The notes under the pieces: generated by a model
Seen by the model: the letters and a program-made list of their open reading frames with translations, nothing else
The model's database searches: none
What the model was told of the DNA's origin: nothing
Shown: positions 14,464 through 28,307 of the stretch, piece after piece
Position numbering within the stretch: position 1 is the stretch's first letter
Layout of the letters: each line of letters begins with the position of its first letter
From: Gavia stellata
Lineage: Eukaryota; Chordata; Aves; Gaviiformes; Gaviidae
Direction of reading: 5' to 3'
NCBI RefSeq assembly: GCF_030936135.1
Contig: NC_082595.1
Location: forward strand, 107,115,334-107,179,333
Length of the DNA: 64,000 nt
Program-made: the position numbers and the translations under genes

Positions 14464-14600
14464 TGGAAAATTGAGACCATACCATAGATGAGGACATACA
14501 AGTTACGTGGTTTGCCTGAGGCCACACAGTGAGTCAGAGGCTAAATTATAAACTTGGGAGTCCCTGGCTCCAAGTCACTTATTCAATCTATGCTGCCTCT
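14464..14600 (-). mobile_element. MIR/CORE-SINE-type relic
   Basis: On the plus strand the order 'catagatgagga', 'gtttgcctgaggccacacag', 'tgagtcagaggc' and 'gggagtccctggctcc' parallels the reverse complement of MIR-type SINEs (cagatgaggaaactgagg ... cttgcccaaggtcacacagc). It ends in a 'tatgctgcctct' motif like the tRNA-related head. Around 140 bp can be followed, which is more than chance would give, although divergence is high. Confidence 0.65.
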
Positions 14601-14869
14601 AAGGCATATTACATTGGGGGTATTGTATGGAAATGACATTAACTTTAAAGAGCAGTGTACAGTAGAAGCAAGCAAAATAAGTGAGCTTTATTGTGGGCTG
14701 ATTTTTTTTTTAAAAAAAAGCATGAAAAAAGTGACATGAGCAGTTTTGCAAGCATACAGTGTAAATTAATTTTGCACAATTTGATTTCAAAACCTCCCTC
14801 CTGGATTAAAAACCTAAACACCAAGTTTCAGGCCATAATGGACCCTTCTTTTCCACTCTTTTTCTTCTC

Positions 14870-14885
14870 TTTTTTTTTTTTTTTT
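14870..14885 (+). repeat. Poly(T) run
   Basis: T16 within a longer T/C-rich stretch (14845-14892). No adjacent retroelement was recognised. Confidence 0.8.
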
Positions 14886-17377
14886 CTTTTTTCTGGCAAT
14901 TCTGTTAACCCCTGAAAATAGAGGTTTAATATGGAACTGCTGACAGCTCCTTAAGCAGAGCATCGCATTTGCAACACTGTAATTATGCCTACTTCAAAAT
15001 GCTCCAAAGAAAACAAGATTTTCTTGTTCAAACAAATCTTGAATGGTTTTAGCCCCAGAATTAAATCATTCAGACCAAAAAGGACTGTGTTAAGCATGCT
15101 GAACCAGGGCTGTACCAAGGAGATGTGGAAAGAGATAAATGCAAACTGATTTTACAATATTTATGTAAATAGATACACATCTCGCCTTTTCTCTCTTGAA
15201 TGAGTAAGGACCAGATTAACCTTATTATTATTATGTTTATTTGATTGACTTAGGAATTCCATCTGGATAAAAGACAGTCTAGATGCCTTTCTCCATGCAC
15301 GCCCAGTGTGAAGCCAATCAACATGCCTCTCTAAGTAACAAATTGGTTTTATGTCATCTATCAGCAAGATACTGTAATATTGAATATAGCTTTAGTTCAA
15401 TGGTTGACTGCTCCTTAAAGACCACGCAGCTTAGAGGTTTCCATCCTGCATTTTTATGTCCCCACAGAAAATTACTTGTCAGATTTTCCACTCCTGTGAA
15501 GACGGTCGTAAGTATATGTGTGGTGCAGAAAGTGTGCATGGCACGTCTAAATGAGAATGCAATCAATATCTCAGCACTGCTTTTTTGGTGGAGGATGTTT
15601 GCTCATTTTGGAAGACTTTCTTGCATCCCATTTCTGCATTGTAGAACAAAGGCAAAGATGCGCATGGGTACAGGATTCCCATGGTGGTGATGAGAGCGTA
15701 AGAGAAAAGGGAATGATTTCTTCCACTGCTCACAACGTGTGATTTTTTTGATTGTTATGACTGCTTCACGCAAATAATCCTTCCTAACAATATGCACTAT
15801 ATTCCCGTTTAGCATAAGTTAAGATTAGATCAAAAATAGGGCGGAATTTGGTGTCAGTCTCATTGCATTTGTACGGGGAAAACCAATGTTTTGAGTTATT
15901 AGGAGAAGTCCTTGTAGATGGATTGTTACTTCCTTTGAAAAACTATTCTACCAGCTAATTAAAAACCACTGTCAGGAACCTTGTCCTGGTAGTTACCCTC
16001 ACTTTCCAGAGAAGAAGGATAGTACAGTGGGCTGAGGCTGGGACAGGCTGGATTTATTTCCCAGCTTTACGTAACCAAGACAGAGCCACACAGTCTATCT
16101 TTACCATCTCCAACCTGGAGAACAAAAATATTCATTTTTTCTCAATTTTTTATTGGTGGTGTTTACTCAGGTTGCCATCGCTCTGCACAGAGTCTTCTTC
16201 TGACTACATGCAAGCATAACACCCAGGTCAGACCGCTCAGTACTACTCGGGCACGTGCAATTAATTCAAAGAGATGGCCAGCTGAATCCAACCAAGAACA
16301 TTTCTAGCATCAAAGTGGCCATTTTCTAACTGTAAACGGACATCTTGTGAATGTTTCTATTTTATCTGATTCCCCATTTCTTGCTCTAATCAGCATACAG
16401 GAATTTGCCATCAGGCTGCAATCTGAAATAGTTACGTTACATGAGACTCGGCATGCTATCTCATTTGTAGGCTCCCTTTACCACACAGACTTGCTTTTGA
16501 CTTCCTCTCGTGCATTATCACAACAGACTCCAACTCACGCGCTTTGCTTTTCTGTTGGGAAAATATTGTGTAACCTACACCACTCGCACAGCAACCCTTC
16601 CCCCAGAGGGAAGGAAGCCTCCAGCCAGACGAAAGCTTTGATATTAAGAGCACAGCGATGTGTAAACCCATAATAATGCACTTGGACTGCAGCTCTCCTT
16701 TAGGAAAACAACAAAAACAAAACACTCCTAATTAAGCTGTTGACTCGGAGGAGGTACCAAGTCCAAAATTATTTTGACTCCATATGGAATTTATATGGAA
16801 TGCAACATGCAATAAAACACCAGCACACCCAGATGTGGATGTTCCCCAGCTGTCTGTCTGCCGCTTTGATGGCAAGCTACAAAGATCCTTCCCTACATAC
16901 TCATCTCCGCGGGAAGCAAGAGGTGACTCCTCTGCGCTCACGTATCAAATTGAGTAGTGGAAGGGAAATTTTAGAAAAAGAACATGCAAGTTTGCAAACA
17001 CACTCAGCTTTATTTTCTGTGTGTTCAAAACAGCGGGCCCTTAGTATCTGACGCCTCTCAAACTCCGCGACGGGTCACACAGTGCCAAGGGAAAGTCTCA
17101 GGAAGCACAGCCACGGTCTCCCCAAGGTTTCGGCTTGGAGCTGTCGATGCAGATGTTATTTTTCCCTGCAGCTGTTGGGGGCAGTAGACAATCAATCCTG
17201 GGTCTCTGTAACCTGTATGACCTGGGTGTGGATCATATACAGGCTGCATATGTGCTCTGATGCCGAACAGTTTTGCAAACCAGCTGGCACATCTGGGAAT
17301 CTAGGGAAAACATAAGTCCTGCCTTGAGAAATGGGTATTTTGGTGGTCCTTGAGATATGGACTACTGTGCTCCTGAT

Positions 17378-17425
17378 CAGGGCCAAATTCTGCTATCTTA
17401 TAGTGCAGTATCATTTAGCCAATGC
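17378..17425. repeat. Short palindromic repeat relic (family B-like)
   Basis: The stretch atcagggccaaattctgcta resembles the conserved outer end of family B (gggccaaattctgccctcag). The rest is unrecognisable. Confidence 0.33.
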
Positions 17426-19029
17426 CAATTATTTTGGCCAGAATTTTCCTATTTGCAAGAGGAAGGTAGCTGCTGAATTTTCAAACAAGTTCCAGGAAAT
17501 GAGTTAAGTCCCATGGTCAGGGAAACACATTTGCTTCGGACACAGGCTGGAGACAGACTAACAGGCAGAGACCAGCAAGACAAAATTTTGGAGCTTATTT
17601 TTACACTAATGGTTACCAACGATGATTTTTTTTCCCCAAAAAAACACCCTACACCTATAAGGTGTGCTGGGCACAGTTACTAGCTGGGCATATACTGAAA
17701 TGCGTGTTGGGTTGCATGATGTAAGACGGCCACAAGCACTGATGTACAGCAGGAGCAAGGAGCTGGGTTCAATCCATGCACCAGCCATTAATTATTTCAC
17801 ATTTTAGCACACTGTAGGATTCTCTGGTCTGCACTGACATCTGTGATCAGCTTTAAAACCATTTCAAAGCCCTAAAGCTGAGGAGCCCAGCTCATCCTCA
17901 TCCTTAGACCCCAGAAATGAAGAGCCTTGTCTCCACTATGCACAGTTATCGATGGGGCGGGGAGCAATATCCTAGAGGACAGCTGAGCCCAGAATCTGAA
18001 GGCATCAGAAAAAGCAGCTTCTCTTGCTCCACCACTGAAGGAGACCAGGCACCCCAGTCACACTCAAGACCTTGGAGATAGGTGGGATGAGCCCTGTGCC
18101 CTATGGTGCCCTGTGACAGCGGTTTGGCCACCAGCTCAGAGACGCTGTGGAGCTCCTAATCGCATTCAAGCTGAACCCCTCTGCAGGGGGTCTGGAAGTC
18201 ACCTCTGCCCTCCAAGTCTCCAGCATTAGAAAATTGCCTGACTTCTCCCTTTTCTGCCCTTCTCCAACTCTTCTTCTGCGAATGAGCGAGAGGCACCTTT
18301 CCATAAAAGCAGCGCGGCACGGACAGTTTGTGCCTTGCTTAAGCATAGCTTAGGGAAGCTGAGTTAATGTTCTCAGCCCACCCCTGAGACCTCTGATAGT
18401 CCCTTCAGGTCCTAGCATGGCCCATCAGTTGCTGCCCTGAGGGCTTTGCTGTCTGCTGCTGTCTGTTCATGATGTTTCAGGTGCTGCTTCTAACAAGCAG
18501 TGAGCTTAATGCAATGAAAAGCAGAGATTTGCAGTGTAGTTGCCCGTACCTGAGCTACTAGTTTAGGCTTAGAGTCAGTGGAGACAAATAGGCACATTCA
18601 GGGTACAGCTCACCTGTCCTAAAAGAAATGGCTAAAATAACTCAGGTTTTGTGCAGTTTTCATGTTTTGTAGGAAGCATTAACTCTGTGTGCCTCAGATT
18701 GATCTCCTACACTTATCTCTGGTCAAAAGCTCCGTGATGAGATTTTTTTTTTCTCTAGGCTACTCTTATTCTGAAAAGTGAGTGCTCTGTGGCATACTGG
18801 TCCCCCACTTTGCCATACTGGGGACCTGCCAGAACAGCCCTGGCTGCCTTCTGGGCTGGGTTGGGACAGGGAGGTAGCTGGTGCACACTAGGGTCTTTCC
18901 CCATACGGGACTGCGCCGTGGTCAGGTAATTGTAGATGTCTGGTGCAACAGGTGCCAGAATACTCCTTTAATAAAATCATTGCTTTTAATAAGAATAAGA
19001 ACAAGGAGGAATGCCCAGTAGCTAAAAGG

Positions 19030-19089
19030 CTAGGCCTTGATCCTGAAAATACATGCTCACATGAGTAATTATATGCACTTAACAGTCCT
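19030..19089 (+). repeat. Short palindromic repeat relic (family B-like)
   Basis: The stretch taggccttgatcctgaaaat followed by acatgctcacatgagtaatt and atatgcacttaacagtcc resembles a half of a reptile/bird hairpin repeat (ggcctgatcctgcaaacac, cgcacgtgagtaactttac). Confidence 0.45.
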
Positions 19090-21621
19090 CCTACAATGCC
19101 CTGAGAACTTCGGCACGGGCCGCTCCGGTTCCCATGGGCTGCAGCAGGGACAGGACACCCCGTGCTGCGGGGCTGATTTCACGGTGCATGAAGTGACTCG
19201 TGTTCCTGGGTCTGACTAGGATCAGACCCCCAACCAGAGAGCCGTACCTCAGACACATTCCTTTTTCAGTAGCAAAAATGGAGTTCTGCAGGGGGGAAAT
19301 GACCAAATGAGGATTTTATTAGTTAACAGGACATGGTTCAAGATTTTTGTATCCTGCAGCTTCCCAGTTTCCACTGACTTGTGTGATGTCTTGAGGATCG
19401 GCTGTTTCTCAGGAGATTTAACGGCGATTAGTGGTTCCCATGTTGGAGCTATAACCACTGTCCTGCCAATCACTTCACCCTCCCTACTCGTGCCAGGAGA
19501 ATAATACAAGGTCCTGCTCACTTTCCTCTTAGATTTTACTTTCTCATTTAGAATATTTTTCCTTTTTGAAAGATTATCCAGGTATAACCGGATAGGGAAT
19601 TATTTTAACAACTGAGCTCCAATACTGGCGCATTTACATTGCTTGTTTCTAAGTGGCCTTCTTGTTTACAACAGACTGAAATGGTTAATCAAAATTAGTA
19701 ACATATGATAGACCCAGGTGTTTCATACAGCGGCTGTATTTTATTTTTTTCCTGGAATTATTATGTTACTACAAACAGCATTGAAATAGTTTAATATCTG
19801 TATCAGAGGACTTCTAGGAATAAAGAGATTTGACTGAAGGAAAATATTCTAACAAAGGTTTTTCTGTACGGGCAGTTGCACTCAGACACTAACACAGCTT
19901 CTTATAACTTAACATTTTTAATGATGGGTTTGTGAGCAGAGCTGTGAAAGCTCCAGCCTGGAGAGCTAATATTGCCGTGAAGCTCCCACGGGTGGTTTCT
20001 CTGTTCCACCCTAGAGGTAGCTGCATTTCCACTCTGTGACTAAGTGGATGATAGGTACTCAGGGCTAGATGGGTTTATTTTTTACTCTTACAATGTCAGA
20101 GCAATTCCCCAGTCTGCAGTGGAGGTACCGTAGAGTACAGGAGAGTAAGCGGCTCACAGTAGGTAAAGGACTTTTTGCTTCAGTTAGTGAATACGTATCG
20201 ATTTATTTGGATATATGTTGCAGCTTAGTCCTTCTGTTTGACCTTCCTACAGGTCAAAATAGACTTAGGTTCTGTTCAGCTAAATAGGACATTTTCCTAC
20301 TTCTTCCTCAGTCCTCAGGACGGTAAGGAGATTGATGAGGGAATGCGAGAGCTGTTGGTAAGCTAAACGTACCCTTCCTCTTATTCTCACAGCTTGCTTA
20401 ATAATCAACATTTAAAAGCAAAACAAACCAAAATAAAACAAATATCTCTGAGATACTACAGTGTCCAAGAGGCGTTTGTGTAAATGGAGGATTTGAGTTC
20501 ATGGATCCCATCTCTCACTTTCCTTATGCCTCAGGTTGCCGGATGGTTGGAGCAACCCAGATGGGCTCCAGTGCGAGAAGACAACCTTTCCACAAGGAAT
20601 AATGCCGCGGGCCAATTGTACAACCAGTTCTACCACTAATTAGGGCCCGGAGCAGAAACGATCATATGTTTTCATTACGAAAAGCAGGAACTCCTGGCTT
20701 GTACCACTCTCAGCTCTACACGCTGACAGAGAATTCCTCCGGAGAGACAGCTCATAGCAGCTCTATTTCTCGCACACACATCTTATCCATCTTATAATCA
20801 ATACCAAGAACAAGTTACCAGTTTAAATAATTTCATTTCCATTTCCAGAGCACCAAGTGCTCAGCACGAAGCATTTATCAAGAACAGCAGACAGTGACCC
20901 CTGTGCTTACACTGCGTTTGCGATCCCAGCGAGCACTTCTGCAGCATCCCTTCCCCATGGGGCTAACAGCTCTCACCCTCGAGGGTGAGAGCTTGTCCTC
21001 GAGTAGGTACATGTGGGACAGTTTTCCAGCTTGCTGCACCTACCTTTAGATTTCATCACACCCCTGAGGTTTGCACACATGTCAGCGTGCTGCTGAATGG
21101 GTGACTGCAGTGACCACACGCTTTTAAGACCCTTCAGCCATTGAGTGCAAATCATTTTAGGAAAAGTCTTGATATTTAGTAATCTCTTCATTTGTTTAGT
21201 CCCACCTGAGGATTCCTACAGCGTTTCTAAGTCCTCCTTTGGCAAAGATCCATTTCCACATGTCACTGCCTATTGGTTTCAATTTATGCCATGGAATTAA
21301 TTGACACAAACATTACGGGTGTCAGAAAACAGTACCTACAACTTAATTTCACTGAATAAAAGGAATAGCAATGGTCCCACTGAATATTCATTATCTAGTT
21401 TGGATTTTTCTGTGTAAAAAATCCAGCCTTCGTCTCCTTACCCGTTATTATAATTTTCTTGGAATTAACTTGTGCTCCTTCATATTTTTCTACTCTTGAT
21501 GCCAAAATTGCCAGTCGTCAAAATTACCACCAGGGAAGACTTGGTTCATCCTCCTAGCAGGGGTGCAGAAGGGACAGGAGAGCAACACGGACCGATGCTG
21601 CTCCCACAATAAGCAGACTCA

Positions 21622-21667
21622 GGACTGGATGGTCCCAAAGGTGCCCTCCAGATCTGTGTTTCTGTGA
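21622..21667 (+). mobile_element. Possible ancient CR1 3' end
   Basis: The stretch gactggatggtcccaaaggt then gccctccagatctgtgtttc and tgtga resembles the CR1 tail, including a trailing TTCTGTGA. Short and weak. Confidence 0.33.
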
Positions 21668-24600
21668 AGAGTCAGCTGTAAGGACATTTTTCTACTTGTG
21701 GGCTTCTACTCACAGATAAAGCTTGGAGGTAAGGGCTTAAAGTGCTGTAGAAAGTCGTACCCACAAGGAGGGATTGTGCCAGGGTAAGATACCTTTGGGT
21801 TTACTCTACAAACCAAAATTGCCTTTTTCTACCATTTCACATTGTACAGCCACTGCCTGGTCACTCTTAACCATCATTAATAGCTCTTTTAGAACATCAG
21901 TGTTTTTTCAGATCTCTCACCCTCCTATTAAATGTCTGTGTTTTGGATTATTATTCCCAGATTTATTAGTTTTCCTTTTTCCAGACAGAATCTCATTCTG
22001 TTTCCTGCTCATATTTCTAACCTCTGGTTCCATTAGTGTTATTTCTCTGTCTTCACTTGGTTTACAGTTCTTTCCAGCACAGTGTCGTGTGCAGATCTAG
22101 TTAATGTACTTGGTTACACCTCCTTCCAGACCATTAATAAAAGTATTAAATAATATTGCTGCTAGCACAAATCCATGCAGCACCCTGCTGTTCACCTCCA
22201 TCATCTTCAAGACCACAGCCATCCATCACGCGCACCATTTATCACCGGCAAACAGACTTTGCAAACTAAAGCTGTTCTGTTTGAATTACATCGCTAGCTC
22301 TGGGTGAGGACAAAAGGGAAGACATGTCAAGTGTTAGCGGCAGAAGGAGGTGGGACAAGGGCTGGATGATGATATCGCTCAAACCCACTCCTTATCAAGG
22401 AATCCAAATGGATCGATGGAGAGAAACATAATCCCTCTCTGCATTCTACCACGTCCTATTGCAGAAGTTTCCCTGATGCACTCTGGTCTGGCACTACCAG
22501 GGACCACATACTTGAGGGAGGAACTATATATTATCCCAACAGTTGCTCCACCAGCCAATGCACAACAGGAATAGCAGTCACCGGCTGAAGAGAAGTGCTG
22601 TTTGTTCCCACATAACTATTCCCGGTAAAAAAGAATCACATATTCAGATACGAACTAAAATCAAAGAAGTTCAGAGCGGACACGTTGCCACTCTGCTGCT
22701 GGGATCTGCAATGGGGGATGCTGGTAAAGCTGAATATCAAAAAAAGCCTGGGCTGGAACGGGCAATTATCTGGGGACTTCTATCATTTCTGGGCATCTAC
22801 ACCGAGAGGGAGGTTGGCAGAAAGGCAGGAGAGGTTCTTTCCATCCAGGCTTCCTCTTTAGGAAAGCAACACATTCCCCATGTACTTGTCTAGACATGTA
22901 GCACGTACAGGCTGATGTCAGGAACGTAAGCGTTGCCACACTGAATTAAAGACCTGAGGTCCAACGAGCTTGAGCTCCTGCCTTAGCCAGCGGTCAGCAT
23001 CACGTACCTCTGGGAGAGGTGTAGGTGTCCCAGAGCTGGCACAACCTCTGTGCACCTCCCCTACTCTCCTTCTAAGGATTACTACCGAAACTTCAAGAGC
23101 GAAAGGCTATTTTAATCCCTGAAGCATGAAGTATGATAGTTTTTCAAACTGTTTGATACAGTTGTGAGAACTGTGGATTCGCCAGCAAACCACAGAAATG
23201 TCCCAACCTCATCTGTAGGATAACGAGCCTGCAGAAGTCCAGACAAATTCGGTGGGAACTATGGGGGTTAAGCAAGTGAGAATATCACATCCAAAGACCA
23301 TACATGTAAACTAGGATGGCTGCTCTGGCCTGACTAGTTAGTTAATATCTGGACTCCTGCAGATCTGTTTCTATTAGAAAAAAACTTTCTGTTTCTTGAA
23401 TGTAATCCTGTTTAACTAAGGAATATGCCCACAAAATCCTGTTTCTTTAAAGGCGTAGAAACAAAGAAAAGCAAGCAGCTGTTTCACTCTGAAATATCCA
23501 GACTTGCTCCTGTAGCAATTTCTGTGCCCCAAAACCCATTTGTACTCAAGAAATCCTTTAACAAATGCAAGTGAAATAAAGAATCATGGAATTGGGTAGA
23601 ATTAGGACTATGGAGTTAGACTTTGTCTGGACAGCTGGTAGCAAAAAGCACTTGAAGAGAATACCAAGTAAAAATATTTTTTGAGTGTACACACATCTTT
23701 AGCTCTAAGCTGAATACACTGATGAATTTTAAAGGAATTGCTTCAGTAGCTTACCAAAGCACTGGGAGTTCAGTTTTGAGCAGCTATGGGAAACAGAAGA
23801 TATAGGACATATGGAGGAGGAAATAGGAGGAAAAAATACTGACATTATTGTGTGTTTTTAATTAAAAATCGCAGTTTGAGCAATCTAGTCAACTTACATT
23901 TCACGGCTCAGATATTATAATTATGGTTATAATAAACAAGTCTGAACAGAAAAGAAAAAGAGCAAGACAGATAGCAGAGCATAAGGTTGAAAAGGGGATA
24001 ATAAAAATATGAGCTACAGAGAATATGATTTCAGACGAACAAGAACGGGGACAATTTCTTAACTAAAAGTTCAGAAATGCTGACTATGGAGCTACAGAGA
24101 CTCGAGTGAACATAATGAATTTTAGTACAACAATTTCAAATAAACAGATCATTTATCATGAAGGTTCCTGGCAGTGGATCGGATTCCTGAATCCACACAC
24201 GCACTGCTTGAACCAGCCCTTGTTTCTTCCGTGGTGCTCGGGTGCTCCTTAATATCGGGTGATCTGTCTGTTTGCTGATCGTGTGCTGCGATCGTATCGG
24301 GTCCCATAAACTGGCCACTTTTGGATGTGCCACACTACTAACATTTCACTGGAAGTTTTTATCCCACAGATGGATGAAGTGGCATTCATCCTCTGGAGTC
24401 TGAATGGAGCTTTTGTGCACCCCAGAATGGTGCACCTGATGGCTCCGTGCTGTTGGATTAGGTATGACTGCTTAATAATCAAATAATAATTTTTAATCTT
24501 TAAATATTTCCTTTGCTCACAGTGCTAAGCAACAATTAAAAAAGAAGCAATTGTTTTTCTTTCATAATTTTAGCTATTGAAACTGCTTGTGAGAAAAGGG

Positions 24601-24804
24601 TGTTAAGTCTGCCCTAATTCCAGTTGTGTGGCTTATATTTGAATTACTTTATATTCCTATGTTATTTAATCTAATAGGGCAATAAATTTCACTTTCTGTA
24701 CTAAACTATGGCAGTGTTGCTTTCATGTATGAAATAGCTGCTCGCTGCCCAGGACTCGGGGTAAGCGATCCTTCTGATTTAAGGCATACTTCATCCTGTC
24801 CCTA

Positions 24805-24965
24805 GCGCAGACCATCCCGCCAGCGAGGCGTCTCCTCGCGGTCCATCTCCCCTCCTGCTGCAATCACCACACACACACGTGGTAACGACAGCCACGACGC
24901 CTGCGACGATGTTGCTCTAGGAAAGCATGGCATTTCCTTGCAACGTGGCATTGCGACGATAAGAA
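24805..24965. promoter_or_regulatory. Small CpG cluster
   Basis: About fifteen CpGs in 160 bp (cccgccagcgaggcgtctcc, cacgacgcctgcgacgatg, ttgcgacgat). This is an isolated cluster in otherwise CpG-poor sequence. Possible regulatory islet. Confidence 0.35.
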
Positions 24966-26168
24966 AACCCTGTTCTGGTGAGAGGTGCCGACAGCAGCGA
25001 GTGTTTTGGAGGGTACTAAGTGTCAGCGGTGAAACCACCTGGGTGACTGCAGGTTTAAGCACATCCGCCCTGTGTAACCAAACACAACGATGAACTTGGT
25101 GGAACCATGTGCATTTTATTTCTCACGTAAGCCAGACACGGGGGTAAAGCCATTAGAAGAATTTACCCATCTTTCTAGAAATGTCTGGACTTTGAGACAC
25201 TCATGGACGAGGTTTACTCCCCGTGACACTGCACAGCAACCCCGTGCTCTGACCTTGCTGCTGATGGAGGCTCCTCCATCTGCCCGACAACTGTTTACAA
25301 TTATCTGATGATGAAACGCGCTGGGAGAGTGAGCCGCTCTCTTAGCCTGCCCTGGGATGCTGAAACTGCGAGCGCCAAGAGCAGAGAGAAATCTTTTGTC
25401 TTGTTTTTGCATAATATGAGGTCGTGGCTACTGCTTCTTGGTGCTGCTATCGGTGATGGGGACAAGAACAGCTCTTCAGGTGCAAAGCCACCGTGGAATT
25501 TAGATGCAAGAGTATTTGCTTGCATTAGGATAGACACCGCAGTTGGGCAGGCAGGGCAAAATGAGTAAGCGTTTCCTGTATTTTCTGGGGTTTTTCTTTA
25601 TTTAAAGAGGCCAGCACGCAGGTGTAACAAACAACAGCATTTTAGCCACTGGCAAAAAGGAAGTGTTTCCTGCCACCCATCTACCAGGGATCTGGTTTTC
25701 TTCCATCCAAAAGCATTTGCAGGACGCGAGCACTCTGTGCAGGGAGGGAATCACGGGATGAATCCACTTCTTCATTCAGAGCATGCAAAGGTGTGAAGGG
25801 GCCCATGCAGTTGTGTGAAGAGAAGAGAAGGTAAAATAGCATTTCTTAAAGCCAGAAGAAAACCAGCGGTGTCCTCTGACAAGCGTGTCCTGGGAAGCCA
25901 GGCACACCCTACCCATCCGAAATGAGAAGGGTGTTCAGCCAGCAAGATTGCATCCCGTTCAATCAGCAGTGCAACAAAAGGAAATTGGATTTTTTTAATG
26001 CAGAAAGCTGTCTGGACCTCTTCTTACTATTAGGAAATGTAAGGAAAAGTGTGAACGCACAGTCTAATACAGAATTTCCTGTTCTCTTCTTGATTCCCAA
26101 CACCTTTTGGCAAAAAGCAGGGTTAAGATTATAAACCGAGACACACCAAAACCTTATTCTGTCTCGAG

Positions 26169-26254
26169 CAGCTGTTTAGCTGCAGCTGACTTGCACTGGT
26201 GTGAATGCAAATTCTCATTTGCACAATTCATATTGAATTCATCATGATGACTCA
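26169..26254. promoter_or_regulatory. Dense motif cluster: E-boxes, paired octamers, AP-1
   Basis: Within 86 bp there are two CAGCTG E-boxes (26169-26174, 26183-26188), a perfect POU octamer ATGCAAAT (26205-26212), and a near-octamer in inverted orientation, ATTTGCAC (26217-26224), giving 7-bp palindromic arms around TCTC. A consensus AP-1 site TGACTCA (26248-26254) follows. The density suggests a conserved noncoding element or enhancer, but no comparison data are available. Confidence 0.35.
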
Positions 26255-26417
26255 GAAAAATAAATTAACAAGGCATAAGATGCAGGATCTGGCTACCAAT
26301 ATGTATGGTATTTGCTCCAGCATGCTCCAGAAAGAGTTACACAAGGTTATTTACAAATATACATTATAATTTCTAATCTTAAAGTATACTGTCTTTGAAG
26401 TTTTAGAAGCTACACAG

Positions 26418-26492
26418 GATCAGATCCAGAATCATGTGGGCAACTAATTTCTATTTAGATCCCTGTTGATATCACTGGAGCTCAATGCCTGG
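26418..26492. repeat. Possible short palindromic repeat relic (family B-like)
   Basis: The stretch gatcagatccagaatcatgt plus tgatatcactggagctcaat resembles the outer and inner arms of family B. Weak. Confidence 0.3.
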
Positions 26493-28307
26493 ATGCTGCT
26501 AAGCTATGAGCCTTAACAGTAGTATTATTAATGCCATAGTAACAAATAGTAGCGTTAATGTTATCTCCTTACAGTGCAATCTTTACCTCTGGTCATCCTA
26601 GACCATTTTTTCAGATAGTGGAGAGAAGCTGGCAATTCTCTTTTCACCTTATCCTAAAGCAGATACCTAAATTAAGTAGAAAATTCCTTCCAGAAGTGAT
26701 TGCTTTTTTCCACGGAGTATACAGGCAGCCTGGGATCACCAGCTCAGCTGTGCCCACCTGGCAGACATCTAAAATAAGCATTGCTAACTCCACGTAGCCT
26801 GTTCAGTCCTGCCGTCTTCACTCTCAATAGTGCTGCCTTGGGCTTTGGTAGGCGCCCGTAAATTAAGACGAGTCTCATGGGGGGGTCCTGGAGGACCTGC
26901 TACTGAAACAAAACTCAGGGACAGCACAGGCAATAAATTAAGCTACAGGACAAAAGGGAACCAATATTTAAGCGAAACTTGCTGGGCTTATCTTCAGTAA
27001 TCAACAAAAATTTTGCCTTTGTGCAATAATCTTGCATGAGGAATTTCCATCAGAAGTTACATTCTTTTAGTGACTTCGTTAAACCAGTATGAACCCAAAT
27101 GGAAACTCTTATTTATGTTTAGGTAGGCTAATAGGATTATGTCAAAAGGAATTATAAATCAGTTTTTGTGATGTAAATGTAAAAATTCATCCCCAAGCAC
27201 CTTAAGTTAAGGTAGAATAAACTGTAAGACATATCCACAGCTCAATTTTTTTATAAAGTAGGTTTTTTAGTTTTGGTACTGCTGTACCTTCCCAACTGAT
27301 TTAATTGATTTTTTCTCATTGCTTTATTTCTTCATATCCCTCCCTGCAGAAGTAGCAACACACTCTGATCGAATGTAAACATTTGACTGGAGCTGGGCAC
27401 CTTCCTGGGCTCTCCATCCTGCCCCGGCAGAGGAACGGGCACGTCAGCGGCGTAAGTCATCTCACCTAAAAAAACAGCGCTTGATTCAAGCCCGCAGCCC
27501 CAGTTTCTCTGCAGGGACTGTCTCAGGTGTTGCAGAGATCTGGATGTCTGTGGCGTATAAAGCTGGTGAGATGAATCCCATCATAGACTGGAGGCCAGCT
27601 CAGCCTTTGAATCGATACGGCTATTCCATACATCGGTGTGTTTAAAACTTCCCCATTTTCAGAGGAATGCTGTGTTCGCTCCTGAATTGGGTTTGCAGAG
27701 CTTTTCTCTGCTGTCTGGCAGCTTCATTTTCTTCTCCTCTAAAATCATTGGAAGCACCTAGGCCCAACGAGATGCTTCTTTAGATAAGCCTCAACCTAAC
27801 ACTTCCAGTTTCATATCAGCCTAAGACAGAAAAACTGGTTTTGGAGGAACAACGGTATCTTTAAATAGCTCCGAAAATGAACATGATGCAAAAGGCTCCC
27901 AGAGGTATGTTTGTGTAAATGTAAGCATATGTTTCTGCATTTGTTTTCATATTAATGTTATTTTAGTATCTAGTTCATTGCTAGCATTTGACAGGACTTA
28001 ACAAGATACTGATAGTACACATTACAGTCCTCCCACATGAATTGTTCCCGAACGTAGCGATAACGCTCTTCCAGCACTTTATGCATCAGAAATATTTATT
28101 CATTTGCCTTCATGGGAATATAAGGCAAAGCATATTAAATCAATAGCTACGCAGAGGGTTTTGTTTTTCCGCTAAGTCTCCAAAATAAAGCTGACAAACT
28201 GATTAAATGGATCACATCTTGCAGTTTCCAAAGTCTGTTCTATGAGCTAGTCCTTGATATTAATCAAACGCTGAGCCAGAGGAAAACTCTTTAAGTTGAT
28301 AGAGAAT

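Larger units (their letters stand above)
9951..24804. other. Unique noncoding flank
   Basis: Mostly A/T-rich unique DNA with scattered old SINE-like relics (13.0, 14.5, 17.4 and 19.0 kb) and a weak CR1 tail-like piece near 21.6 kb. A T-loop-like GGGTTCAATCC at 17765-17775 is not part of a foldable tRNA. The 162-codon minus frame at 13349-13837 shows no family resemblance. Confidence 0.7.

Noticed and set aside
17765..17775. T-loop-like GGGTTCAATCC as part of a tRNA gene
   Set aside because: No matching acceptor stem, anticodon arm or A-box at the right spacing; at most a SINE relic.
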